Positions 7,657 through 16,288 of a stretch of 25,742 nt of DNA are shown here, in pieces. The stretch covers positions 1 to 25,742 of the forward strand of contig VBBV01000120.1 in NCBI GenBank assembly GCA_005883695.1, written 5' to 3'. The DNA is from Candidatus Bathyarchaeota archaeon. GTDB taxonomy: Archaea; Thermoproteota; Bathyarchaeia; 40CM-2-53-6. Every line of letters begins with the position of its first letter. Position 1 is the first letter of the stretch. The translations under genes and the position numbers were made by a program. The notes beneath the pieces were generated by a model, which saw nothing but the letters and a program-made list of their open reading frames with translations, was not told where the DNA came from and did not search any database.

Positions 7657-9781
7657 CCGGCGGAGCTTCCCCTGATATGTGTGCGGGCATTTTATTCATT
7701 TTAGAAGCTGGCTTCGCGTCCCTAGCTTTCGTTACATAGCAACGTGGACAAGAGACTAACGGCCGGCGCCCTCTTGATCGGGCTTGGACCATTTGAAATC
7801 CACAGGCATTGCAATGGCGGGTCAGGAGGGTGAGATTGCCGAATTGAGGCAGTGGAAGGGTAAAATTGCATCCTGTTTGCCATTTGCCGTTGCAACCGAT
7901 GAATCTCTTGCCAGTCCCACGATTGCGAACGACGGCAAGTTTCAGCCCGCATTTCGGACAAGGACTGTCAAAGGTAACATCAGCTGCCCTTTGTGCCACA
8001 ATAACCTCGGAGAGCTGAGAGCCAATCTCCTGTTCATTTTCTGCCAACGAGAGCATGATTAGTCGAAGATGCTCCAGCGCTTCCACTAGCACCCCGCGCC
8101 TAGATGCAGTTCCATTCTGGATGTCTTGCATCAAGTTCTCCAGATTCGCTGTGAAGGATGAGTCGATAATCAAGGGGCAGTACGCTGAAAGAGTACCAGT
8201 CACTTTGTCGGCGAGTTCGCTCGCCCTCATCCGTTCTTCCCTAACGTACCCTCGCGCATAGAGAAGATCAATGATGCCGGCTCTTGTAGCCTTTGTACCG
8301 ATGTTCACGTCTTCCATTTTCTTCAGCAGACTACTTGGATTGTAACGATGAGGTGGTTGCGTGAACTTCTCGACTGCTCTAATGTCCTGAACCTTTGCTC
8401 TGTCACCGATTCTCAAGTCAGGTAGAGGTCTTGAGTCATCAAATACGTACGGCCGATAGAACTCAATCCAACCCAGTCTGACAAGGCGGGAACCTGAGAG
8501 AAAGAAGCTGTAGCTATTGTAGCTGAGAATTATTCGGGAACTCGTCTTGAGACTGGAATCTGCAAATGAGGCCATGAATCGTCGCGCAATGAGATCGTAT
8601 AGTTTGGCTTCTCCGCCGGACAGGGGTCGTTTGGGAGATTCGCCTGTAGGGAAGATTGCGGGGTGAGCTGGATCGTCTTTGGGACCGTTGTTCGGACGCA
8701 GATCCCCACGGGTCATGAGCTTGGCGACTAAAGATCGATAGTCTGCATGGGATGCGATTCCCCTCAAGATTTCCGCGTACCCAATATCAGGGGGGAGTTT
8801 CTGGCTAGACGTCCTTGGGTAAGAGATGAGCGCGTCGAGATACAGTCTCTCAGCCAAGACAAGGGTCCTCGCCGGAGAATAGCCAAAGTGTCGATAGGCC
8901 TCGGATTGAAGGTTCGACAAGTCAAATGGGTAGGGCGGATACTGCTGATTCTCATGAGATTCTACTCCTTTGACCTCGAGTAGAACGTCTCGACACTCAT
9001 CGCAGACATTCTTGGCCTCAGCTTGAGAGGCTACTTTGTCCTTTTCGTATTCTAGACTGTAGATCTTGCCACCGTGAACGATTGTCGCATCTATTGTCCA
9101 AAATGGAACCGGGACAAAACAGGATATCTCTTCCTCTCGTTCTACAACGAAGCCAAGGGTTGGACCTTGCACTCTCCCAGTACTAAGGGTAGCATAACCT
9201 CTCCGTTGCCTTAGGGCTGATTCTGTTAGCAGTCGCGAAAGATTGATCCCGTAAAGCCAATCTAGTTCATGCCGACACTTTCCCGCATTTACCAAGGGAA
9301 GTTCCGGCTTTGAATCAAGCCTTTGAAAAGCCAATCGAAGCTCTCTATCGGTCATTGTACTGAATTTCATTCTGAGTGCCTTGGTTTGGGCTCCGTTACA
9401 GGCGTATTGCAGAATCGTGTGACCGATGACGGCGCCTTCAATGTCATAATCGCACGCGTTGATGTAGCGATCCGTGTTTGTTGCGATGGATCCGATGACG
9501 CGGACCCATCGAGCCAATCTCGCAGAAGCCCGGTCAACTAGATGTTTTGGCGCCCAATGATAGTCCCAGATTGGGTAGGAACGCCTACTGGATCGACCTT
9601 TGGAGTTGATACCATATAGATGTCCAAGGGCTGAGCACACGATCAGTGGCCCAGTTTTCGTGTGACAATTGAAATAGGGAACACCCTGAGACTCTAGTTC
9701 CTGTGGGAGATTCTCTTCATCGAGAGCTCTTGCGACGCGTTGGGCTGCGTCGGGCTTTTCGCAGACGATTAGGGTCTTGAT
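7649..9781 (-). CDS. topA: DNA topoisomerase type IA (archaeal topoisomerase I/III)
   Basis: Type IA topoisomerase relaxing negatively supercoiled DNA. Domains in order: TOPRIM, beginning KTLIVCEKPDAA with the catalytic Glu and carrying the acidic triad of CDYDIEG (D111, D113, E115); the core with active-site Tyr321 in ISYPRTSS; and C-terminal zinc ribbons CPKCG...GCN..GC and CNACG...CPRC. There is no helicase domain, so it is not reverse gyrase. The oddity is the start. Homology demands that the protein begin at or just before KTLIV, but the codon there is ATC (9781-9779), directly after the TAG that ends the upstream zinc-ribbon gene in the same frame. The first canonical start, GTG at 9640, would delete the catalytic Glu. 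I annotate from ATC; a rare start, amber read-through or a base error are all possible. Confidence 0.93.
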   Translation of the reverse strand: MKTLIVCEKPDAAQRVARALDEENLPQELESQGVPYFNCHTKTGPLIVCSALGHLYGINSKGRSSRRSYPIWDYHWAPKHLVDRASARLARWVRVIGSIATNTDRYINACDYDIEGAVIGHTILQYACNGAQTKALRMKFSTMTDRELRLAFQRLDSKPELPLVNAGKCRHELDWLYGINLSRLLTESALRQRRGYATLSTGRVQGPTLGFVVEREEEISCFVPVPFWTIDATIVHGGKIYSLEYEKDKVASQAEAKNVCDECRDVLLEVKGVESHENQQYPPYPFDLSNLQSEAYRHFGYSPARTLVLAERLYLDALISYPRTSSQKLPPDIGYAEILRGIASHADYRSLVAKLMTRGDLRPNNGPKDDPAHPAIFPTGESPKRPLSGGEAKLYDLIARRFMASFADSSLKTSSRIILSYNSYSFFLSGSRLVRLGWIEFYRPYVFDDSRPLPDLRIGDRAKVQDIRAVEKFTQPPHRYNPSSLLKKMEDVNIGTKATRAGIIDLLYARGYVREERMRASELADKVTGTLSAYCPLIIDSSFTANLENLMQDIQNGTASRRGVLVEALEHLRLIMLSLAENEQEIGSQLSEVIVAQRAADVTFDSPCPKCGLKLAVVRNRGTGKRFIGCNGKWQTGCNFTLPLPQFGNLTLLTRHCNACGFQMVQARSRGRRPLVSCPRCYVTKARDAKPASKMNKMPAHISGEAPPAT

Positions 9782-10015
9782 CTATTCCCACCTCTCAGGG
9801 TTGTGAATCAGAAACTGAGCTATCTCTTTGGCGTGGTCACCAGTTTCAGGCAATGCAACTAGACGCCTGAGAAAATCCTCGGTTGTCAGGTTGCCGTAGG
9901 CAACGAACCAGATCGAGTAGGCATCTTTGACCATGCGGTGGGCTTGGAAGTGATTGGCACATAGGGCAGTGTTATCATCTACAATTTTCATTCCACAGAC
10001 AGCGCAATGATCCAT
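9782..10015 (-). CDS. Small zinc-ribbon protein
   Basis: A 77-residue protein with an N-terminal treble-clef or zinc-ribbon-like site: C4 and C7 in DHCAVCG, then C19 and H22 in LCANHFQAH. A predicted helical part rich in aromatic and charged residues follows. The ATG at 10015 is preceded by GGAGAGGT, one of the few good Shine-Dalgarno sequences in the window. It ends with TAG immediately before, and in frame with, the topoisomerase coding sequence, so the two form one operon and would give a 788-codon fusion if the TAG were read through. Function is unknown; it may assist the topoisomerase or simply be co-transcribed. Confidence 0.72.
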   Translation of the reverse strand: MDHCAVCGMKIVDDNTALCANHFQAHRMVKDAYSIWFVAYGNLTTEDFLRRLVALPETGDHAKEIAQFLIHNPERWE

Positions 10016-10142
10016 ATCTTACCTCTCCACTCTCGCGATACCTACGTTGTCAGACCCTTGAGATTGGAGCCCGAATCAGCAACATCTGCCTATAGATGTG
10101 AGTCCACATCAAACGTGCTAACAATCGCGTCTAAAGCAAACT

Positions 10143-10150
10143 GTTTTAAC
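10143..10150 (+). promoter_or_regulatory. Possible TATA box for phosphoglycerate mutase
   Basis: GTTTTAAC lies about 40 nt before the TTG start at 10189, inside a 173-nt divergent gap that is otherwise empty of genes. Position and AT content are the only evidence. Confidence 0.3.
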
Positions 10151-10188
10151 TGTATTACCGTAAAAATGGTCCGCTGGATGTCCAATCA

Positions 10189-11436
10189 TTGGCAGACAAG
10201 AGAGCTGTATTGCTAATCGTCGACGGAATGGCTGACAGACCCCTTATCGATCATGACTACAAGACTCCTCTAGAATACGCGAACACCCCGAATATGGACA
10301 GGCTGGCCAAGGGCGGCCTGGTTGGTCAACTTGACCCCATATCTCCTGGTGTCCGCGCAGGAAGCGATGTTGCAAACCTCGCATTGCTAGGATACGACCC
10401 AGCCAAATACTATACAGGAAGAGGCGCCCTAGAGGCGATCGGCGCTGGAATCGAACTTCGCCCTGGCGACGTGGCATTCCGGTGCAACTTTGCTACTGTC
10501 GATGATGATTTCCGTGTCGAAGACAGACGTGCCGGACGAATCAGAAAGGGAACCTCAAAACTTGCAAAGGTGGTTGATGCGATCAAGATTGATGGTGTAC
10601 CAGGAATCAAGACAATTTTCAAGGCCACAGTTGATCATAGAGCAGTCCTGGTATTGCGTGGTGAAAAGCTGTCGAGAATGGTCTCTGATGTGGACCCCAA
10701 AGAGGAAGGGGCGAAGATCGCGATTTCAAAAGCACTTGACGGAAGCGAGGAAGCAAAACGAACATCTGCTGCAATTAATGAATTCGTCAAGAGATCACAC
10801 GAAGTGTTGCGAGAGCATCCTTTGAATCAGGAACGAGCGAACGATGGTGAAAAGGCCGCGAACATTGTTCTGACAAGAGGCGCAGGAACAATTCCCAACC
10901 TTCCAAGCTTCAAATCGATGTTCGACCTCCGAGGATGCTGCATCTCAGGAACGCCAATGATCCAAGGGATAGCGAAGATCGCGGGCATGGAAGTCATGGA
11001 TATCAGGGGCGCAACCGGTGGAATCAAGACAGATTACGAAGCAAAGGCCAAAGCAGTCATCGAAGGAAGCAAGGACAAGAACTTCGTTCTCGTCCACGTA
11101 AAAGCCCCCGACATTGCAGGCCATGACGGTGACTTCAAAGGAAAAGTCAGAACACTGGAGGAGGTAGATACGCTTGTAGGCCACATCATCGATGAAGTCG
11201 ACATCGGGCTCAACTACGTCGCGCTAACAGCCGACCACGCTACTCCCGTAGGCTATGGAGCCCACACGGGCGACCCGGTCCCTGTTATAATCGGAGGTCC
11301 GGACGTCCCTGCAAGTCGAGTACTCAAGCTCAGCGAGGCCTCAGCTGCCAGAGGGAATCTGGGTAGGATTCGCGGGCTTGACCTGATGCCGATAATCACA
11401 GATCTCGTCGGTCGGAGCCGACTCTACGGTTCCTAG
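10189..11436 (+). CDS. apgM: 2,3-bisphosphoglycerate-independent phosphoglycerate mutase, archaeal type
   Basis: Interconverts 3- and 2-phosphoglycerate in glycolysis and gluconeogenesis. It belongs to the alkaline-phosphatase superfamily: the first metal-binding Asp is in LLIVDGMADRP (D12), the phospho-accepting Ser is S59 in AGSDVANLALLGYDP, followed by YTGRGALEAIGAGIEL. A late metal cluster is in KAPDIAGHDGDFKGK and TADHATPVGYGAHTGDPVPV. The length of 415 residues matches the archaeal ApgM group rather than the 510-residue bacterial GpmI. The start is TTG at 10189 (MADKRAVLLIVDG); the ATG at 10179 is out of frame. It is a single-gene unit divergent from the zinc-ribbon/topoisomerase operon. 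Confidence 0.95.
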   Translation: MADKRAVLLIVDGMADRPLIDHDYKTPLEYANTPNMDRLAKGGLVGQLDPISPGVRAGSDVANLALLGYDPAKYYTGRGALEAIGAGIELRPGDVAFRCNFATVDDDFRVEDRRAGRIRKGTSKLAKVVDAIKIDGVPGIKTIFKATVDHRAVLVLRGEKLSRMVSDVDPKEEGAKIAISKALDGSEEAKRTSAAINEFVKRSHEVLREHPLNQERANDGEKAANIVLTRGAGTIPNLPSFKSMFDLRGCCISGTPMIQGIAKIAGMEVMDIRGATGGIKTDYEAKAKAVIEGSKDKNFVLVHVKAPDIAGHDGDFKGKVRTLEEVDTLVGHIIDEVDIGLNYVALTADHATPVGYGAHTGDPVPVIIGGPDVPASRVLKLSEASAARGNLGRIRGLDLMPIITDLVGRSRLYGS

Positions 11437-11493
11437 ACGGTCGTATCGACTAAGCTCTCCTCGATTCCCTGAGAGTCGGTCGAGAATAGCTCC

Positions 11494-12810
11494 CTATGCT
11501 CTAACAACCCGTTCGAGCCTAGCGATGAAATAGCCGGCAGTTCTGTCTTTGTGAGGATAGAACCGTCGACAATTGCTTTGGCCCAAGAGGCCCGGTGCGC
11601 CATAATCTTCCAAGATTGGACTGGTCTCGAAGTCAGTATTTGCAGACAGAAACTTTGACAATACAAGTTCGTTCTCTTCAAGTGTCAAGCTGCACGTGCA
11701 GTACAGGATGCGGCCTCCTGGACGTGTGTACCTTGAAGACTCTTCGAGCATCATAGATTGCAGGACAGAGAACTTGTGGACGAGCTTGGAAGAAAGATGC
11801 CATTTCATTCGAGGGTTTCGGTCAAGAATGCCGGTTCCAGTGCAGGGGGGGTCGACAACCACAAGATCAAATTCTCCTTTAAGGCCTAGATTTGAGGCGT
11901 CCTCGATTAGAGGCGAGGCTATGTTTACCCCGAGTCTTTCCGTTTCGCTACTCCACGATGTAATTCTATTCTTGGAATAGTCGACCGAGAGGATTCTTCC
12001 GCGATTTTTCATAAACTGAGCCAGCGTCGCTGTCTTACCACCAGGGGCGGCGCAGAGATCTAAGACAGCTTCTCCGGGAGAAGGATTGGCCGCCTTGACC
12101 GCTAGGAAGGAGGCTAGGTCTTGCATCTGGAAGACCCCCGTCTCGAAATATTTCGCTAGGATCGAGGGTGACCCGGTCAGTATCCGAATACCAGAATCTG
12201 CTTCTACTAGTTGATCCGAGTACTTTCTCAATTCAAGGGGAAGGCCAACTCGTCCACGATTTCGCAGCGGATTGATCCGAACGTATCGAGGACGCGGGGG
12301 TGGGGAAAGGATCTTGAGACCGGTTTCTCTACCGAAGTGGTGGAAGCAGTACAAGACCCACCAGGGTGGATTATGGGTACGAAGGCCTACCCGCTCGGTC
12401 TCGCTCGTAACACTCGAGGCGTCGGGAGGTCCGTGCGCTACTAGGTATCCTAGTAACTGTTCGAGACCCGGACCTTCAAGCTCAGATGATATTCCCCTCA
12501 ACGCGCGAACAAGATCAGCCTTTGGATCGGTATTGTCCGCGAGCATGAGGTGGGCGGTGAGATGAAAGAGAGCGAGGCTCTTTCTGTCAAATTTCCCGCC
12601 TGGAAATGTCGTCTGGACTGCTCTGTTCAGCAAGTCAAGTCTCGAAACGGTATCAATGACCAGTGTAAGCGCTGAAGATTTCTCGCGTCGGAGTTGAGGG
12701 TTAGCAGAAGCGATTCTTGAGACCGCGGATCTTTCGCTCCTTCCCTGTGACACAAGAAGCAGAGCCTCTCGGGCCAGTCGCAGCTTGTTCAACAAGTTCG
12801 TTTCGCGCAT
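11494..12810 (-). CDS. RsmB/NOP2 (NSUN)-family RNA m5C methyltransferase
   Basis: S-adenosylmethionine-dependent cytosine-5 RNA methyltransferase. A helical N-terminal domain (about 1-150) looks like the NusB-like domain of RsmB. The catalytic domain has the SAM loop LDLCAAPGGKTATL, the motif IV Cys in DPPCTGTG and the motif VI catalytic Cys in YCTCSLTLEENE, so both cysteines of this family are present. FQMQDLASFL is the usual motif before the SAM loop. The length of 438 residues is typical for a NusB-bearing member. The target could be rRNA or tRNA; this cannot be told here. The ATG start at 12810 faces PolB across a 59-nt divergent promoter gap, and its 3' end converges on apgM with a 57-nt gap. 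Confidence 0.93.
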   Translation of the reverse strand: MRETNLLNKLRLAREALLLVSQGRSERSAVSRIASANPQLRREKSSALTLVIDTVSRLDLLNRAVQTTFPGGKFDRKSLALFHLTAHLMLADNTDPKADLVRALRGISSELEGPGLEQLLGYLVAHGPPDASSVTSETERVGLRTHNPPWWVLYCFHHFGRETGLKILSPPPRPRYVRINPLRNRGRVGLPLELRKYSDQLVEADSGIRILTGSPSILAKYFETGVFQMQDLASFLAVKAANPSPGEAVLDLCAAPGGKTATLAQFMKNRGRILSVDYSKNRITSWSSETERLGVNIASPLIEDASNLGLKGEFDLVVVDPPCTGTGILDRNPRMKWHLSSKLVHKFSVLQSMMLEESSRYTRPGGRILYCTCSLTLEENELVLSKFLSANTDFETSPILEDYGAPGLLGQSNCRRFYPHKDRTAGYFIARLERVVRA

Positions 12811-12832
12811 TTTCTTGTATCCTTACGGGGAA

Positions 12833-12849
12833 CCTTTTTACCGATAAGC
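12833..12849. promoter_or_regulatory. Divergent promoter between RNA methyltransferase and PolB
   Basis: CCTTTTTA (12833-12840) sits about 30 nt before the PolB ATG. On the opposite strand CTTATC (around 12844-12849) sits about 34 nt before the methyltransferase ATG. Directly after the PolB box is the dyad AAGCC-N5-GGCTT (12846-12860). TATA-like calls rest on position only. Confidence 0.35.
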
Positions 12850-12869
12850 CCTTTCGGCTTTGGCTCCAT

Positions 12870-15455
12870 ATGATGTCCAGCCTTGACCACTACCTAACAA
12901 GGCCTCAACCCGAGACCTCGAAGCCCAAGGCTCTGACGAAGCCGCAGCTTGGGTTCAAGCCTGAAACACCAAAGGAGATGGCTCAATCATATTTTGTCGG
13001 GGCTGGGTATGATGGCGAGAGAAGAGCGGTATTCCTCAAACTCTACGATCCTCAAACCGAGAAAATACAATTCTGGTACGATAACACGGGCCACACGCCC
13101 TATTGCCTCTCCAAGGGCACACTCGAAACTCTCCAGAACAACAAGGAACTGATGAGTCATCCTGGACTTTTAGGACTTGAGCCAGCGAGACGATTCGACG
13201 CTCTGGAAGGCAAAGATATCCCCGTGACTGTTGTTCTGGCGAAGGACCCTCTTTCCATAGGCGGAAGACCGAGCGGATGCATCAGAGACATAATTACTGC
13301 TTGGGAGGCCGACATCCGATACGTCGAGAACTACATTTACGATAGACATCTTGAGCCCGGAATGTCCTACAACATCCATCAAGGCGATCTCAAACCCGGA
13401 GCCTCAGCCCAAGTCCCAGCTGTGAAAGAGGCAATCGAAGAAAAGGACGAAGAATATCGAAAGCTGATGGAACGATGGCTACGCCTCCTCGAATACCCCG
13501 TTCCAAACTATAGGCGCCTCGCGCTAGACATCGAAGTTTACCAGCCAGTTGAGACGAGAGTTCCGGACCCAACTGCGGCAGAGTACAAGGTTATCTGCGC
13601 CAGCCTCTGCGGGTCGGATGGCTCAAAGAGAGTTCTGCTCCTCAAACAAACCGGCACAGAAAGTGTCGAGCTTCCTGGGATTGAAGTCGAAGTGTACGAT
13701 TCCGAACCCGAACTCGTTTCCGCCATTTTCAGGGCTTTGAACGACTACCCGTTCGTCCTAACCTTCAACGGAGACGGCTTCGACCTTCCGTATCTCTTCC
13801 ACAGAGCCCTAAACCATCTCGGTTTCTACCGAGACCAGATACCCATCGAGCTCGGAAGAGAATCTGCTACCGTGAAATACGGTGTGCACCTGGATCTCTA
13901 CAAGTTCTTCTTTAACCGGTCCATCCAAGTTTACGCCTTCAGCAATCGATACAGAGAGGTCACGCTAGATGCTGTTTCTGAGGCGCTCCTCGAAACTGGT
14001 AAGCTAGATATTTCGGCGTCAGTCTCCAGATTAAGCCCGACAGAACTAGCGGCATATTGCTACCAAGACGCGGAGCTTGTAATGAATCTGACGACATTCG
14101 ACGGAGAGGTTGTAATGAAACTGATCACTGCCCTCTCTCGGATAAGCTTCCTCCCCATGGAGGACATGGCCCGTCAGGGTGTCTCGGGCTGGATCAGAAG
14201 TATGCTGTTCCGCGAACATCGAGCACGAGGGTTCATCATTCCACGGTCGGAAGAGATCACCGCCAAGAAAGGGTCGACTAGCACGACCGCGGTTATCAAA
14301 GGAAAGAAGTACAAAGGTGGGATGGTTGTTGATCCGGTTCCAGGTGTCCACTTTGGTGTCGCCGTGCTCGACTTCGCCTCGCTATACCCATCTATAATCA
14401 AAACCTGGAACTTGGGCTACGAGACAATTTTATGTGGGCACACCGACTGTCGAACCAATAAGATCCCGGACACGGACCACTGGGTCTGCAGACACCGAAA
14501 GGCAATGGAAAGTCAACTAGTAGGGTCGCTTCGAGATCTCAGAATTCACTGGTACAAACCCAGAGCCAAAGACAAGGGACTCTCGCCGGAGAAGCTCACA
14601 TGGTACCAGGTAGTCCAGAACGCTCTCAAGGTAGTACTGAATGCGAGCTACGGGGTCTTCGGCTCAGATAGGTTTTCGCTCTACTGTCCCCCTCTCGCAG
14701 AGTCGACGGCGGCTGTTGGAAGATACGCGATAACAAACACGATTCAAGAAGCAAAACGACTAGGGATTGAGGTGTTCTACGGAGACACCGACTCACTCTT
14801 TCTCGGCACGCCGGCAAGGGAGAAGCTGGACGAGCTAATCCATTGGTCCAAGAAGGAGCTTGGGATGGAGCTGGAAGTTGACAAGAATTACCGGTATGTC
14901 GCTCTAAGCCTCAGAAAGAAAAACTACCTTGGGGTTCATCCTGACAACAAGGTCGACATCAAAGGACTAACTGGCAAAAAGAGACACATCCCCGAGTTTC
15001 TCAAGAACACTTTCAACCAACTTGTGGAGATTCTGGGTCAGGTCAAGACGCCGACCGACTTCGACGTGGCGAGGGTCAAGATCAAGGACCTTGTACAGGA
15101 TTCGTACAGCAAACTACGAAATAGGAAGTATTCATTGGACGACCTGGCGTTTAACATGATGATCGGAAAATCTGTCTCCAGCTATACGAAGACAACTCCA
15201 CAACACGTCAAAGCTGCCCAGCAATTGAGTGACAAGGGAGGTGACGTCAGAGCCGGCGACCTAGTCAGCTTTGTTAAAGTCACCACGGGAAGCGGAGTGA
15301 AACCTGTTCAACTGGCGAGCATTCATGAGATTGATGTCGAAAAGTACAACGAATACATCCGGTCAACCTTTGAACAGGTCCTCGACTCAGTAGGCCTCGA
15401 CTACGAAGAGCTCACCGGAGCAAGGAAGCTGACATCCTTCTTCTCTGGAGCTTAG
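12870..15455 (+). CDS. polB: Family B DNA polymerase with intact 3'-5' exonuclease
   Basis: Replicative or repair DNA polymerase of family B, 861 residues from the ATG at 12870. Exonuclease motifs: ALDIEVY (D220, E222), FNGDGFDLPYL (D302) and YCYQDAELV. Polymerase motifs: LDFASLYPSII (motif A, D501), KVVLNASYGVFG (motif B) and YGDTDSLFLG (motif C, D639 and D641). All catalytic Asp residues are present, so both activities should work. Between motifs A and B, HTDCRTNKIP...WVCRHR may bind metal. The open frame extends upstream to 12717, but that part overlaps the methyltransferase on the other strand and does not look like polymerase; MSSLDHYLTRPQ is the natural start (ATG at 12870 or 12873). 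It precedes cofE by 7 nt. Confidence 0.96.
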   Translation: MMSSLDHYLTRPQPETSKPKALTKPQLGFKPETPKEMAQSYFVGAGYDGERRAVFLKLYDPQTEKIQFWYDNTGHTPYCLSKGTLETLQNNKELMSHPGLLGLEPARRFDALEGKDIPVTVVLAKDPLSIGGRPSGCIRDIITAWEADIRYVENYIYDRHLEPGMSYNIHQGDLKPGASAQVPAVKEAIEEKDEEYRKLMERWLRLLEYPVPNYRRLALDIEVYQPVETRVPDPTAAEYKVICASLCGSDGSKRVLLLKQTGTESVELPGIEVEVYDSEPELVSAIFRALNDYPFVLTFNGDGFDLPYLFHRALNHLGFYRDQIPIELGRESATVKYGVHLDLYKFFFNRSIQVYAFSNRYREVTLDAVSEALLETGKLDISASVSRLSPTELAAYCYQDAELVMNLTTFDGEVVMKLITALSRISFLPMEDMARQGVSGWIRSMLFREHRARGFIIPRSEEITAKKGSTSTTAVIKGKKYKGGMVVDPVPGVHFGVAVLDFASLYPSIIKTWNLGYETILCGHTDCRTNKIPDTDHWVCRHRKAMESQLVGSLRDLRIHWYKPRAKDKGLSPEKLTWYQVVQNALKVVLNASYGVFGSDRFSLYCPPLAESTAAVGRYAITNTIQEAKRLGIEVFYGDTDSLFLGTPAREKLDELIHWSKKELGMELEVDKNYRYVALSLRKKNYLGVHPDNKVDIKGLTGKKRHIPEFLKNTFNQLVEILGQVKTPTDFDVARVKIKDLVQDSYSKLRNRKYSLDDLAFNMMIGKSVSSYTKTTPQHVKAAQQLSDKGGDVRAGDLVSFVKVTTGSGVKPVQLASIHEIDVEKYNEYIRSTFEQVLDSVGLDYEELTGARKLTSFFSGA

Positions 15456-15462
15456 CATCGTC

Positions 15463-16212
15463 TTGCTTACGATAATTCCTGTGAAAGGGATCCCAGACAT
15501 TGAATTAGGCGACAATATAGGTGAGATCATTGTCGCGAGATTGAAGGATCAGGGGGAGGAATTTCAAGAAGGTGATGTCACAATAGTGTCTCAGAAGGTT
15601 GTGTCAAAGTCAGAAGGCCGAGTCGTAAACCTGTCGAAAGTAACGCCTTCACCTTTCGCAGTTTTTGTTGCTAAGGAAGCAGGCAAGGACCCGCGCCAGG
15701 TCGAAGTGATCCTCCGAGAAACGCGAAAGATCGTTAGGATGAAGGCTGGGCATTTGATCTCCGAAACAAAGCATGGATTCATCTGCGCGAACGCTGGCGT
15801 TGATGCCTCCAATGTCGCAAAGGGCAAGGATATTGTCACACTGTTGCCGCTGGACCCTGACGCATCTGCAGATCGCATCGGCAAGACGATCCAAAAACTG
15901 ACGAGAAAAGCGATACCCGTCATCATAACCGACACCTTCGGCCGGGCATGGAGGATGGGTCAGGTCAACTTCGCCATAGGAATCTCTGGAATGAAGCCAA
16001 TCCATGACTATAGGGGAACTATGGACATGTACCGGCATACTCTTCATGTGACCGAAATCGCTGTCGCAGACGAACTCGCCTCCGCCGGGGAACTAGTAAT
16101 GAACAAAGCCGATAAAGTCCCAGCCGCTGTGGTGAGAGGATATAATGTAAAACGAGGAAAGGGCACTGGCAAGGACCTTCTTAGACCCGAAGAAATGGAC
16201 CTGTTCAGATAG
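15463..16212 (+). CDS. cofE: Coenzyme F420:L-glutamate ligase
   Basis: Adds gamma-linked glutamates to F420-0 using GTP, the last step of coenzyme F420 synthesis. Recognised over the full length of 249 residues: IIPVKGIPDIELGDNIGE, GDVTIVSQKVVSKSEGRVV, the VEVILRETRKIVR segment, HGFICANAGVDASNV, LLPLDPDASADRI, IITDTFGRAWRMGQVNFAIGISG and the DYRGTMDMYRHTLHVTEIAVADELA segment. The start is TTG at 15463, giving MLTIIPVKGIP as in homologues. It lies 7 nt after the polB stop, so it is co-transcribed, though no functional link to replication is known. It implies F420-dependent redox enzymes elsewhere in the genome. Other cof genes are not in the window. Confidence 0.94.
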   Translation: MLTIIPVKGIPDIELGDNIGEIIVARLKDQGEEFQEGDVTIVSQKVVSKSEGRVVNLSKVTPSPFAVFVAKEAGKDPRQVEVILRETRKIVRMKAGHLISETKHGFICANAGVDASNVAKGKDIVTLLPLDPDASADRIGKTIQKLTRKAIPVIITDTFGRAWRMGQVNFAIGISGMKPIHDYRGTMDMYRHTLHVTEIAVADELASAGELVMNKADKVPAAVVRGYNVKRGKGTGKDLLRPEEMDLFR

Positions 16213-16241
16213 GAATCGGCCCCGGGTTCATGCTTGGCTAA

Positions 16242-16249
16242 GTCTTAAT
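16242..16249 (+). promoter_or_regulatory. Possible TATA box for the duplicated protein/ino1/pyrF unit
   Basis: GTCTTAAT lies about 40 nt before the ATG at 16289 in the 76-nt gap after cofE. A GGGAG element at 16266-16270 is too far from the ATG to be a good ribosome binding site. Low certainty. Confidence 0.28.
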
Positions 16250-16288
16250 GATGCCAGGACTGGGTGGGAGAACGATAGAGAATTGACA

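Noticed and set aside
9782..9784. TAG as a pyrrolysine codon joining zinc-ribbon protein and topoisomerase
   Set aside because: TAG is the ordinary stop of many genes in this window, and a known pyrrolysine site in this family is lacking. Read-through remains a minor option only.
12717..12869. Longer N-terminus of PolB from the ATG at 12717
   Set aside because: It lies antisense to the start of the RNA methyltransferase gene, crosses the divergent promoter and has no polymerase-like sequence.
16213..16288. GGGTTCATGC-like sequence suggestive of a tRNA T-loop
   Set aside because: No matching acceptor stem, anticodon arm or D-arm can be folded around it.
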